DNA from: Selaginella moellendorffii
Taxonomy: Eukaryota; Streptophyta; Lycopodiopsida; Selaginellales; Selaginellaceae
Length of the DNA: 64,000 bases
Assembly: GCF_000143415.4 (NCBI RefSeq)
Contig: NW_003314298.1
Location: 665,014-729,013 of the forward strand
Direction of reading: 5' to 3'
Shown: positions 21,579-33,255 of the stretch, in pieces
Layout of the letters: every line of letters starts with the position of its first letter
How positions within the stretch are numbered: the stretch's first letter is position 1
Notes under the pieces: generated by a model
The model's database searches: none
Told to the model about the DNA's origin: nothing
Seen by the model: only the letters and a program-made list of their open reading frames with translations
Made by a program: the position numbers and the translations under genes

Positions 21579-23980
21579 TCTCCCTCGCGTGGATTCGATC
21601 ACTGGAAGAACACTACCTAACCTTGTTAATGATCTTTGGTGGAAGAAAGAGCTTAAAACTAAGATGGAGGAATGAGGAGAACTGGATCCTCATCTGCTGG
21701 GATGATCCATCCGGTGGGCGGTGACAATTCCAGCTTTTGAGGGAACCCACAAGGAAAAAAAACGAGAACAAATCGAGGATGAGTAGTGGGCGATCACAAA
21801 AAAATCCCAAACAGTGGAGCGAAAGAAAACAAATGGAAGGCGCCTATGGGATGGAACCATCAAGAGACCACTCTGGAAAAGGAGGAGAAAAAAAACTCCA
21901 TGGATCGACACTGGAAAGCTGCTACATTCCTTTTCTCTCCTTTCTCCCGCGCCATCTAGAAAAATTTCCTCTCTCCTTTGTTTGCGATCGGCCTTGATGG
22001 CAGTGGCTCGCTCGCTCGCTCCTCCCCCACACAAAAAAGAAGAATAAAAAGAAACCAATGTTTTCACAGCTCATGCCTTTGTTTTTGTGGCGTGGACCAT
22101 CCAACGATCCACAGTGCCACTGGAGCTAAGCGGCAGTAGAAATGAGACACGTAGCACGTGAATCCGCCGTGTACTTGGCGATCCGACGGCGCGCATTGGG
22201 TGGTCAACGGGCACGGGAAGTCAGGTGGGTTGGGACGAGATCCGGACCGTCGGCCGGCCTGATCCAATGGCCTAGATTGGAAAATGGGCAAAAACCAATT
22301 CCACACCTGAGAATGAGCTCTCCTTTTATTTTATGTGTGGAAAAATAATATAAGTGATGAAAACGAAATAAAAGAGAGAAAATATAAAAAAGAGCGGAAC
22401 AGTTTTTGAGTGATTTGTCAGGAGACATGTTTTGAGTGAGGCTAACATAACATGTTTCTGATTCAAATCCTGTCCTGTCTAAATACATTCCAGGATTTGG
22501 CAACTGTGATTGTGAGGGGGAGAGGAACAGCCCCCTTTGTCTCTTGTGTGACCTCCAATCCAAAGATCAACCTCAATGTGACCACTGTTCTTGACTGATT
22601 GATCCACCACCTCCAGTTTCACAAGAGCAAGTATTCCCTAGCGGGAAAAAAAAAGAGTAAAAAAGAACTGCGCGCAGAAGAAAGAAAAGAGTACTGAAAG
22701 TTTGTTCAAAGGAGGACACCAATCACCAAACCAATCATCTGGAAAAAGTTCAGGCTTTTAGGTGCACGCAAACACATGGCTGGCTGCATGCAGCAGACTG
22801 CAATTGAATTTCTGATATCCTATGCTCACCAACCAAGAGAATGCAATTGCAGTCACCTCCTCTCTCAAGATCTTGCTTGATCATCTTGCTTGAGAGAAGA
22901 AAAAAAAGATCTGCAAATTGCAGCAGATGCTGGCAAGGCTTGGTCTGTGCTGGACTAAAGCTGGATATCCATTCAGCCTGAAATTTCTCTTGAATTTTCT
23001 ACTGGATTTGGCAGGCATGGCAGCAGCAAATAGATTTCTTGCTCTTGAGGGGTGATTTGTGTATGTGCTGTGATGTGAGCAAAGTCATAAACATTGGATC
23101 GGTCAAAAGGCATATCTGATCTTGTGTCCCCCTAGAAATAAGATGGAAATACGAATCACAAGCAGCACATTACATCAGCAATAGACGCACCTTTGTGGTT
23201 CTAGGGAACATTGCTTGGATTCAACTTCTTGTCATGGAATCTTGAGGAATTGTCATGTGAAGCAAAGCATGTTTCTAGACAGGACACTGGGTATTTTTAA
23301 GAAGTGGGGAAACAAAAGAGAGAAAAAGGAAGGAAAATAGCACTACTTAGGCTAGGCACAACATGACATGTTATAGACATTATTAATGCAGAAGCATTTG
23401 GATTTAAACTCCTGTGAGGTATAGCTACATGTCTGAATAAAACACTAGGTAACAGTACAAGTAGCAAGGCAAATCCTTGCAACCAATGATGGGAATATTG
23501 TGACAGGTCAGTAGTAACTCAAGTGATTGAATTGAGAGAGCTTAAAATCCCCAGTATCTCATTTTCACCTCTTGGCATTCAAGGCATTTCTAACAGCGAC
23601 CCCTCCTGACTTCCTGACTGATTTTGATCCTTGAATGAAACTTCGCACGAGAATTAAATCCCTTTGCGCGAGTATGGTATTGAAGCATCAAGTGACAAAA
23701 CGCTGCTCCCAAGCCAGAGTGGAAGAGAAAAGAGAAAGAGACCCGCTTTTTTTTCTCTTCTTACACTTTCGCTGCTGCAAAGTGTTCGTGATGAAAGTGA
23801 GAGAAGTTGGCCATCTAATGCACAAAGCACGTTTCCAAAACTTCCCCTCTGGATTTCCAACAGCTACTCACAGACAATGGTCGTCTCTGCTCTGCCTGTT
23901 TCCTACCATGGAAAGGAAAAAGAAAGAATCCCTCCCAAAGCCCCTAAAGACGAAGGCACTCTTTTCTCTTCTCTTTCCCT
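21579..23980. other. Large intergenic/5'-flanking region, no gene recognised
   Basis: The 2.4 kb between the FORKED-like start and the LEA stop contain only short ORFs on both strands with no domain. 21.6-22.1 kb probably holds the 5' UTR and promoter of the FORKED-like gene. 22.3-23.6 kb is unassigned. A short inverted repeat (GACTGCAATTG at about 22797, CAATTGCAGTC at about 22843) is too short and too isolated to be called a miRNA precursor. Confidence 0.45.
22146..22160. promoter_or_regulatory. Paired ACGT elements (ABRE/G-box-like)
   Basis: ACACGT at about 22148-22152 and the palindromic G-box CACGTG at 22155-22160 lie 4 bp apart, about 580 bp upstream of the FORKED-like start codon. Paired ACGT cores are typical bZIP/bHLH sites in plants. 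Function here is inferred from sequence only. Confidence 0.3.
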
Positions 23981-24650
23981 TCAAGCGTATCCTGCAGCCT
24001 TGTTGTGATCCGCGGCCGACTGCATCGACGCAGCGACACCACCCGGAGAAACGACGCTGTCGGGATTGTTTCGCTGCTCGGCGCTCTGAACTCGTGAAGC
24101 ATCAGCCTGCGTGACGATCTTGTCACCACCCGTTGGAATTGGTGTCTGCAGGACCAAAAGAAGAACTAAAAGATAAGTACCTTCGCAGCGAAAAGCACAA
24201 AAAGAGATATACTCACACGAAGCACGTCTCCGACTGTAACCGGCTCGCCTTTGTCCACTGCATGCTGCGCAGCAGCTCCGACACCACCTTTCACGCCGGC
24301 CGGAATTCCAGTGGCTCGAGCTTCCGCGCTTTGTATGGCACGAGCATCACTGGCCTCGAGAGGCTTGGATCCCACCAACGACTGAGAGGCCGAATTCAAA
24401 GCCTGATGGAGAAAAGAAAACAAACCATCAACGAAAATCCAAAAAGAAACAATCGCTTACGCCTGCAATAGTAGCGGGTGGTGGCCGGTTAGCATCAGCA
24501 GTTGCACCATCGTCAATCCCCATCGCTATAATCTCCGCTTTCCTGATAAGAAAACGCAAAGAAGATGGTTTAGTTCAGGACTAGTTATACCGAGAACTAC
24601 CTGTACAAACGCGTGTCACCATACGTGTCACCTCCTCCATGCGACAAGCG
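23981..24650 (-). CDS. LEA protein, seed-maturation-protein (SMP) family
   Basis: The last exon (stop at 23981-23983) encodes TPIPTGGDKIVTQADASRVQSAEQ followed by SPGGVAASMQSAADHNK. The preceding exon (about 24415-24217) encodes ALNSASQSLVGSKPLEASDA, then QSAEARATGIPAGVKGGVGA and VDKGEPVTVGDVLR. These are two successive SMP repeats with the usual QSAE…GG(V/I)AA pattern. Upstream exons read KAEIIAMGIDD and, before another short intron, GGGDTYGDTRLYR. I could not fix the start codon: the first exon lies between 24600 and the ATRX stop at 24743, and the nearest ATG (24640) is out of frame. SMP/LEA_5 proteins accumulate in drying seeds or spores and protect macromolecules. Confidence 0.85.
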
Positions 24651-24742
24651 TCGAAAACTTAAGTTGGTTGTAGCTAAAGTCGCGAAAAGTTTTACGAGAA
24701 AAAATGTTATATGTACGTTTGTAAGTGGTGATGCTGCTACTG

Positions 24743-24778
<36 letters not shown>
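24743..24778. repeat. CAG/CTG microsatellite encoding the C-terminal poly-Gln
   Basis: The reverse complement is a CAG run that closes with TAG, so the ATRX stop codon is itself a C-to-T variant of a CAG unit. More CAG and TAG units follow to 24731. Expansion or contraction would change only the glutamine tail. Confidence 0.85.
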
Positions 24779-27700
24779 GTTGAAATCGGGAATTCCGAGA
24801 TTTTCCCATCGAACTCTCTGCAGGCACTTACCACAAGCCACGGAACCACCAACGGGAATGGACAGTGATTCCAAAAGGCTGGCGTGATAAACGTCGTTGC
24901 AAGCTGCCTTGGAGGGAGTCGCAGTGAAAGGAGGACGAACATCGGTGCTGCTGGCTGGATATTGCGACTGTGGTGGATAGTTCGTCGGGGATTGGCTTGG
25001 TATCTGTCGATTCTGCAGCTCGTGTTCAATTATATACCCGTCCCAAGCCGTCTTCATCTCTTCTGGTGTCAGTTTCTCCTCCTCCAAGTCCTCTAACAGG
25101 GGCTCGTGTTCGTGATACTGCGCAATCCACCTGCGTGAACATAAAAGCGAAAAAAGTGAACTTACTAAAAATTCGATCAGAAAAGGAGAGCCATACTGTG
25201 GCCTAAAGTCCAAGAGAAGCATCGCCATGTGATCATCTCGTGGAGGGGCGTCAGAGGGCACAAAAAACGTTTTGTGCTTGGGCTTCTGACCCTTGGCACC
25301 AGGCTGCTGTTGCTGCTCGGTTCCGGCCAATTGAGTTCCCTCCTCGTCGTCATCGTCATCCAAAGTATACATAAGCTCCAGGTCGTCTGCGTTTAAATGC
25401 CTGCCAACTTGATGGGCGTCAAGCACCCTCGCAGCGATGCCTTCCTTCGTTAACTGTCATTGTTGAACATTAGACTTGCCTCTCAAACAGTAAAGCTTAC
25501 TTGGCGATTGTAGATTTTCTCTTCCATAGTCCCGTACGCCAGCAATCGATAGACAAACACAGGCTTCGTTTGCCCATATCTAAATAAAACCAATGATAAC
25601 CACAAAATCTGAAGAAGATTTCAAATAAGTACCTCCATGCTCGAAAAAGAGCTTGTAAATCGTGAGTAGGATTCCAGGACCCATCAACTATGATGACACG
25701 GTTAGCGCCGGTCATATTAGTACCCAGCGAGCCAGCCTTGGTAGAAATTAGAAGACACTTAATAGCTGTGTTGTTAGGATCGTTGAAAATGTCCGCTATC
25801 TGCTGCCTCCGACTCGCAGTTGTGTTGCCATCGAGCCTGTGCATTTGCCAAGATTTTATAGATGGCCAGAGAAATGAACAAGAGTGTACCTTAGCCATTC
25901 TCTCCCTTTGTTCCAAACATCTTGGCTACCTCCAAGTGGAATTGTATCCAAGAAGTTTTCAATCAAATCGAGCGTGTGCAAACTCTGGCTGAATACTAGA
26001 GTCTTTTCGCCTCGCGACGAGTTCAGTGAGAGCAGTGTCATAATCAGGACCATTTTTCCACTGTTTTCTAAAACATCCCGCTTTGACTCTTTAAGAATCT
26101 CTTCACACCATTCGAAACTATCAGCCTGAATAAACTACAGTCAGTTCCAAGACAAAAATTGCGAATATACTTACCTCAGGGGAAGCCCGCTTTGGACATC
26201 CTGGGCCAGAAAAGAAAAAAAGAGTAGTCAGAACCAACTTAGGAGTAAAACTCCATTGCACCTTGTCCATTCTCGGCGCTATCTTCTTTCTCCGAGTCTA
26301 CAATAAACTCCTCGTTCAATCGTTGCTCTTTTGCAATAGCTAGCAAATCCGGGTGGTTCCATATCTGTAAAAAAAACCATGAGCTCGTTGAGATCGGACT
26401 TACGTTATTACCTTGGCTAGAACATGGTAGTGATCGAAGAGTTTGCTCCTCCCAGTTTCGCATAAGCTCAAAAACTTTTTGTATAGCTGTTTCTGCAAGG
26501 GAGACAGGCGGACAGAGATCACCCATACGCACTTTGGAGGGAGTTCATCTTTCAAGACAGTCATGTCCCGTCGTTGCACGAATCCGCTCAGACGTTTATG
26601 CAGAATATGCACTGTCCGTTTCATCTTCTTTACATCGTCCGGAGTAGAATCGGCATGTTGACCATTTGCTATTGGATTCTGGACCCTACATGCAAAGGAC
26701 CTCATTAACATCCACTTTCCAGCAGTCGAAAGTCTTACTTGTTACGAAAGATCGCTTGAGGACCCAGAAACCCAGGCCGCACAAAGTCAACCATCTGTAA
26801 GATCAATTAATCCACATAATGACACCAGCATCGGATACTTACACAATAGTACTCCATCAGATTGTTTTGTAGAGGAGATCCTGTCATGGCTATTCGGCGG
26901 CCAGATTTCACTCGCTGGAGTGCTATGGTAATGTCCGCCTTGTCATTTTTAATGGTGTGACCCTCGTCACAAACAACTATGTCAGCGCCAGGATCCTAGA
27001 TAATACAAGCACAAATATAACCGTCATGGTCACCAAGTAAAGAATAAATACCTGCAGGCACTTGCATAGAGTATCTCTTGTTTCCTTGTCCTTCACGTGA
27101 CTTCCCGTCGAAAGATTCCGAAATGCTGCATAGCCAATAAGCATGACACCTCCCTTTTCCTTCCAGGATTTCAGAAGGCTCGCTCTAGTTGCATTATCCC
27201 TGCATAGAGTAGCCGCGTCAACAGTTGTATGAGGATGACGAAGAGAAAGTACCTGGAAGTATCTAGCATCGACACTTCCAGAGGCGCAACTTCTGCAGGC
27301 CGCCACTTCTCGAATTCACGCTTCCAATTATGCAAAACATTTACGGGGACCACAACCAACACGGTTTTGAAGTTCAAGTCCACGTTTCTCATTACCGTGT
27401 ACAAGAAAGCGATAACCTGTAAAGAAGATGGTAAAACAACCATAACTTGGAACTTCTAAGAACTCAAACCTGCAGCGTTTTTCCAAGTCCCATGCTGTGG
27501 GCAAGTATGCAGCCCAAACCTACATCCCCGGATTTGACTTTCTCCACAGACTCAATACAGTTGTCCCACATAAATCGGACTCCACACAGCTGTTGCATAA
27601 ACGGGAGGTTAATAGCTTCATGCGCCTCAAGTAATTACCTGGTGTGGCTTTAAATGCTTCGATATACTTGCAGGAATCCGAACCAGTGGTTCACCAGTTT

Positions 27701-30700
27701 GCCTGCTAGCAATGTTGATAACGCACCCCTCAGTTTTGCAATCACCTTCACAGATATGATCGTCTCCGTCTGTCCCTTCGACAGCCTTCTCTGAGTTGGC
27801 GGCTTTCCCAGAGAGAGACTTCCCCTTTCTTGCTTCTGCATACCATTCTGCTAGGCGTTCTCGACGTTCCTACAATAACAGTGATTGAAAAATGATAGGT
27901 AGATTTCTCGAGGGCATACCTTTTCAAGTGCCAACTTCTGTTTCGTAACCTCGTCCAATTCGTCATCTCTCAGCACCCTGCGAATGTTCTTTCGTTGTTT
28001 TTTACTGCACAAAAGAGAGGTTAACTAGAGTGCAGTTGAAAAAAGAAAAAAACAGATACCGATTACGCCTCACGTCCAAGTTAGCTAGTGATTCCTTTAA
28101 GGCTTCTTCTTCTGCTACTTTCAGCCACTGCTGCAAACTTGCTAAAGGAGATGGATCGCAAAGGTAGCACTTCCAGGATATGTCTTCTATGCTTTCCAAA
28201 AACGCAGGTCCGAAATTCCTCCCAATGCAAGACTCGCAAAAAACCTTGTCGCAGCTATCGCAGCAAATCAGACTTCCACCTTCACCACACCATCTACATT
28301 CTGCTTCCGAGCCATCTTCATCCTGAAATTGATATGATCAGCAAAAATAAAAAGAGAACCAGGAACACCCTACCTTCCGAAACGGGCCATCATCATACTG
28401 TTGCTTACAGGAGGTGCAAATTATAACTTTCAGAACGGGATGCGACAGTACGTCTTTTGCCGACATTGTCTCGCCGCATACTGTGCACCCGAAGCTCCTG
28501 TTTCCTCTCGTCAACCTTCTCCTGGTATCCCCGGACAGCTTACTCTGACTTAAATCGCAGCTGTCTGAGTTTCTTTCCTCTTGCTCATCACGATCACTTT
28601 TCAATCCCGATTGTTCCTTCTTGGCCGAGGTCGCATCTTCCTCATCTTCACTACTGTTAACCATGAAACAACGCTTTCTCTTGCATCTGGATGAAGAACC
28701 ATGTTCAGTCACTCGTTTCAAAGGCTTTAACGGAGAAGTCGTTTCATCCAGCGCAGTGACATCTGAAACAAGAGTTAAAACTAAAGAGAATAGCATTACG
28801 CGCTAACCTTTACTTGGCACCTTGCCTTGGTCTACTGTTCTCGGTTGTGCAGTCGAACCGCAATCAGCAGGTGGATCGTCGTCATCATCATCGCTGACAA
28901 CAATGACCATCGAAGGAGTCGGCTTTTTAGCATCATCACCCGCTGAGCTCGTCCTCACTCCAATGGCTTTAAAACTGTTACTTCTTTTAAGAACCTTGAA
29001 TTCTTCAGTCTCAACTGCTTCGTCATGGCATTGACTTCCATCTGCGACTGCCTCTGCCTGTGTTTCATTATCTCTGACGGTCTGTTCCATGAAGACGGGC
29101 ATAGGCTCCGTTCCATCTGTGGTTGGGCGTCCAAAAGAGCTAGCATTGCGTATATGATCCTTTCCTTCCCTGGCTGGAGCCACACCTTTCTTCACTTTTT
29201 CCTCGCTGCGCGACGGCGTTCCATTAATAAATGACTGATTCCTAGTTGTCACGTTATCCGCGATTGCCTGGTCCGTTCCTGTTTGCCGCTCATGACTCTG
29301 ACGTTGCTCGTCTTCGAGTCGCAATTCATCTGTGTTCTGCGGGTCCCCTGCAGTCCCCAGATCAATGGTATCGGGCTGCAATCTGGATAGTACTGCAGGA
29401 GGCTCGGTTATAATATTAACGTCACTTGTTGATGACTTCACTTGTGATGCCATTGCCCCTCCAAACCCGCACTGCAAATATAAAAGCCGTCAGAAGAGCG
29501 ATTATTGAGTAAAAACTAACATTGACACGTCTGGCACCAATTTTCTTCTGCATCTGCCGCACATCATCCTCTTCTCTAACCTGCTTGCAGGCTGCGTCAG
29601 TACGTGAAGTAAATAAAAGGAATGAATACCCGCTTCATAGTCTTCTTCTGATGCTCCGTAAGACCGAACTCACTCTCTTCGGCCAAAGCGGCCGCCTCCA
29701 TCCCAACATGTTGATCTATGTCCGCAATATCGTCAACCTGACATGAGAAGGTTAGTTTCTGACGTTTCAAGACATTATACCTTGTCAACGCCTGGGAACT
29801 TTAAGCCCAATCGCGCTGCTTGCTCCGGGGTCGAGGCGGAGTAAACCGCAGCCCATTTTTTTGACTCGAACAAGCTAACTGCGCTCAGTTTTGGCTGGAA
29901 TGCACTATCAAAAGCTTCCCATCCAGTGGAGCCCTTTACAGTATCGACGTCGTTCACTTTTCTTTCCAGGAAACCGCTTGCACCTTCTTCTACAAGTTTG
30001 CCTCGGCGCCTAATATCTCACAGGTTAGATCAGCTCCATATGCGTAAAAACGAACCTTATAACCGGCCGCAGAGCATCCAAATCTTTCTCGGCAGAATGA
30101 AGCACTTCCGCAAAATCTTCAGGTGCCTGAGTACCAGCCCAGTGAGCCCGGTTTCTCCAAGTGTCCGTCATACACCCTTCAGCAGCCTGCTTTTCAATAG
30201 CTTTGAATAGATCCGGTAGAGACACACCGGCATCTTCAAGGCGGTCCTGGAGAAGATGGTTCAGTATCACAATAGCACAAATAGCTCTCTAATCAACCTG
30301 AAGCTTTGCACTCTCCTCTTCAAGCTCCAAAAGCGTTTTTTTCCATATGGAAACGTAGTCCGCCATTTCACAAGAAACTGCCATATCCAGCTACCAACAA
30401 AATGGTGTCCATGAGCTTTTTTCCTTGCATGCAAATTTCTTACTTCTTGTCCAGAGAGTGTTTCAGACAACTCCAGCCTGACTTCCTCCTCCACTTTCTT
30501 TACACTTTCGTCTTCCAAATGTTCTTGAGCGTCCGCGGACTGATAACATCACAGATAAACCAGCTATTGGATGACAAAACAAAAGGATACAAACCTCACT
30601 TTCAATTTCCACCAGCCAATCGATCATCCTTGTGACTTCCTCGTCAGACTTTGAGCCCTGAACATCAAACATAAGTATGATGAACGACAAGAAACACTAG

Positions 30701-31240
30701 AAGTACCTCACTGGAACTCTCGGACATGTATCCATCGCCATCGCACTCGTCCTCCGAGCTGTCCTTTTCAACTCCGCCATCTCCTTCTTCCCTGCTAGTA
30801 AAAACTCAATCACGAAACAATACAAAAATAGGAGCTCGAATTTACCGCTGGACTTCGCAAGCTTTGTCTTCCTTCTCTACAAGTTCGCAGCTCTTTTCTT
30901 CATCCGCATCTACTCGTATGATCTCGCAGCTGTTTCCATCGACTTGTTCTTCACACCGGATTTCCTCCTTGACTTGTGCTTGCGGTGAGACTTTCTCTTC
31001 TTGGCATTCATCTTCTTCGCAAACTTTTCCTTGCTCCTCGACAAGCAGCCCATTCTCACTTCTCTCACCGATACTGGGGACTTCTCTGACTGACCTCAAA
31101 GAAATCTTCACATCATCTAGTGGATTCTCGGCCTTTATGCAATCCGAGGCGCAAAATGGCTGCCCTACAATCAGCGCAGCCACTCTCCTCGCCGCCGCCA
31201 AGCCGGCATTAAACTTCACCTGGAGCTCGGGATCCCCCAT
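24743..31240 (-). CDS. ATRX: ATRX-type SNF2 chromatin remodeller with ADD domain
   Basis: A multi-exon minus-strand gene starts at ATG 31238-31240 ([10 protein letters not shown]). The first exon and the 29.5-30.8 kb exons are acidic. An ADD zinc-finger module follows: CTVCGE…[11 protein letters not shown] (about 28480-28385), then [18 protein letters not shown] and CESCIGRNF (28310-28200). A SNF2 ATPase follows with [17 protein letters not shown] (Walker A, ~27490), [13 protein letters not shown], a DEGH box in [12 protein letters not shown] (~26960) and [10 protein letters not shown]. The C-terminal helicase lobe has [28 protein letters not shown] and [18 protein letters not shown]. The protein ends in a run of about eleven Gln. 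ATRX deposits histone H3.3 with DAXX-type partners; Arabidopsis CHR20 is the counterpart. Introns are about 50-70 bp. The ADD domain argues for ATRX rather than RAD54 or ARIP4. Confidence 0.93.
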
Positions 31241-31455
31241 TGCCCAATCTCTCACGCTCCCAAAACCCTGAAACAATCCACCTGTGAGCCGCGGCGGTCG
31301 TAACGCTGGGAGACGATCGAGGATTCCAGCCACTGCCGAGGCATGGGAAGCGATCGTGAATGGAATCCCGCGCCCTCCCCGCGCGCTTCCTCTCCCTCCT
31401 CAAAGCCCTAAAACTTTTGAAAAAGCCGCCAATACACCCTAATAGGGTGAAAATT

Positions 31456-33195
31456 CTAGCCTCGCGTAAAACCAGGACTATTAGACAAAGCGTTGGACAA
31501 GAGCACATACAAGCTTGAATCCATCTCGCCCGCCAACTTCCTCGCAATCTTTGCTCCAAGCTCCAAATTGCCCTGTGTTCTACAAGCTCCCAGCAGCGAG
31601 ATCATCCACGCCTCGCTCTTCTTCGCCCCTTCTCGCAAATCTTTGACAAGCTCCTCGCATTCCTCTAGCGATCCTCCCCTCCCGAAGAGATCCACGATAC
31701 ACCCATACTGCTTGGCCGCCGGCTCCACGAAATACGAGAGATCGATCGAGAGCATCAGCTCGCGCGCTCGATCTGGCATTCCTCCGTGGCTGCAAGCCGA
31801 GAGGATCCCAAGGAAGGAGACGCGATCGGCCGAGAATCCCTGCGAGCTCATCTCTGGAAGAAGGAGCAAGGCCTCGAGAACGCGGCCATGACGAGCAAAC
31901 GCTGCCAGCATCGAGTTCCACGAGAAAGTGTTCCTCTCCGGCATGGAATCAAAGATCTTGCGAGCTTGGTTGATCTCTCCGCCACGGTTGTAAGCTCCGA
32001 TCAAGGCGTTCCAGGAAACCAAGTTTCTCTCCGGCATCGAGTGGAAGATATTGGTTGCCTCGCGCCAGTGGCTGCCCGTAGCATACCCAGTGATCATCGC
32101 GTTCCAAGTTGTGACGTTGCTCTCCGGGATCTCGTCAAACAGACGTTTGGCCTCTTCGATCTGGCCATGCTCGGCATGAGCGGTGATCATCGCGTTCCAC
32201 ATCGCAACATCTCGCCGATCGACGCCATGGGCATCGAAGATCTCTCTGGCGGAGTTGATATACCCGTTCTGGGCATAGGCCACCAGCATCGCGGTTCTCA
32301 CTGCTAGATCATCTCTGGGAGCTCGATCCATCACTTCTCTGGCCTTGCCAACATCCCCACCATCGCCGTAAGCCGCGATCATCGCAGTGGAGCTTGGAGA
32401 GTCGTGCTCGGGCACACCCTGGAAGATTTCCTCCGCTTGGTCGAGCCTGTCCACTGCGATGTAGGCCGAGATCATCGAGTTCCAGGCCAAAGCTGTGATC
32501 TCCGGCATTCGGTCGAAGAAGCATCTTGCCTGGATCACGTCTCCCATGCCAGCCAGCGAAGAAACCATGGCAGTCCAGCCTAGAGTGTTCGTCTCGGGCA
32601 TCCCTTGGAGAAAAAAATCTCTGGCCTCGATCATCCTCCTGTTCTTGAGCAAGGCCGTGAGCATGGCATTGCACGAGACGAGCGTCCTCTCGGGCATGGC
32701 ATCAAAGATCTCCTTCGGGGCAGCCAAGCAACGATGATCCCCGGCTTGGGCATACGCGCTGACCATCGCTGTCCACGACACGATGTCTCTCTCGGGCATC
32801 CGATCGAACAGCTCCTTCGCTCGATCCAGCTCCTGTTCCTGAGAAAATCCCGACAGCATCGCGTTCCACGATGCCACATTCCTCTGATCCATCGCCTCAA
32901 AGACCGCTTCCGCCTCGCGGAGATGCCCGTTCTGGGCATACGCAGAGATGAGGATGTTCCAGGAGAAGAGATTGGGTGGCGCCGCGAGATCGTCGAATGC
33001 CCGGCGAGCCTCCTCTGCGCTGCCACAACGCCGGAACGCATCGATCACGAGGTTCCCCAGCAGCAGATCCGGCGAAGAACCGAAACTCTCGCTCACGATC
33101 GCCTGCAAGCGCCTGGCGAGCTGGAGATCCGAGCAAGCTCGCAGCCGCCGTGCCAGTGCATCACGCTGGAGACTCAGATCCTCGCAGCTCCCCAT
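31456..33195 (-). CDS. PPR protein, PLS-like with E-type C-terminus (579 aa)
   Basis: A single exon carries about a dozen pentatricopeptide motifs from residue ~45 to ~470 (examples: PNLFSWNILISAYAQNGHLR, RNVASWNAMLSGFSQEQELD, RDIVSWTAMVSAYAQAGDH, SNVTTWNAMITGYATGSHWR). Motifs alternate in length as in plant PLS proteins. The C-terminus (ACSHGGMPDRARELML, YGCIVDLFGRGGSLEE, WMISLLGACRTQGNLELG) is an E-type extension without a DYW deaminase. Such proteins bind organelle RNA and often recruit editing factors. The organelle and target are unknown. Its start codon is 60 bp from that of the divergent PPR gene on the + strand. Its stop is 215 bp from the ATRX start. Confidence 0.92.
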   Translation of the reverse strand: MGSCEDLSLQRDALARRLRACSDLQLARRLQAIVSESFGSSPDLLLGNLVIDAFRRCGSAEEARRAFDDLAAPPNLFSWNILISAYAQNGHLREAEAVFEAMDQRNVASWNAMLSGFSQEQELDRAKELFDRMPERDIVSWTAMVSAYAQAGDHRCLAAPKEIFDAMPERTLVSCNAMLTALLKNRRMIEARDFFLQGMPETNTLGWTAMVSSLAGMGDVIQARCFFDRMPEITALAWNSMISAYIAVDRLDQAEEIFQGVPEHDSPSSTAMIAAYGDGGDVGKAREVMDRAPRDDLAVRTAMLVAYAQNGYINSAREIFDAHGVDRRDVAMWNAMITAHAEHGQIEEAKRLFDEIPESNVTTWNAMITGYATGSHWREATNIFHSMPERNLVSWNALIGAYNRGGEINQARKIFDSMPERNTFSWNSMLAAFARHGRVLEALLLLPEMSSQGFSADRVSFLGILSACSHGGMPDRARELMLSIDLSYFVEPAAKQYGCIVDLFGRGGSLEECEELVKDLREGAKKSEAWMISLLGACRTQGNLELGAKIARKLAGEMDSSLYVLLSNALSNSPGFTRG

Positions 33196-33255
33196 TGATG
33201 ATCATCCACCATCGTATTCTTCAAAACTCCAGTGACTTTGCGAAGAACTAGATCG

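Noticed and set aside
20884-21675. 263-codon + ORF antisense to the FORKED-like gene
   Set aside because: Shadow frame of GC-rich coding sequence; the minus strand gives the recognised family motifs and splice sites.
22797-22853. Possible miRNA hairpin (GACTGCAATTG … CAATTGCAGTC)
   Set aside because: The stem is only 11 bp, too short for a plant miRNA precursor.
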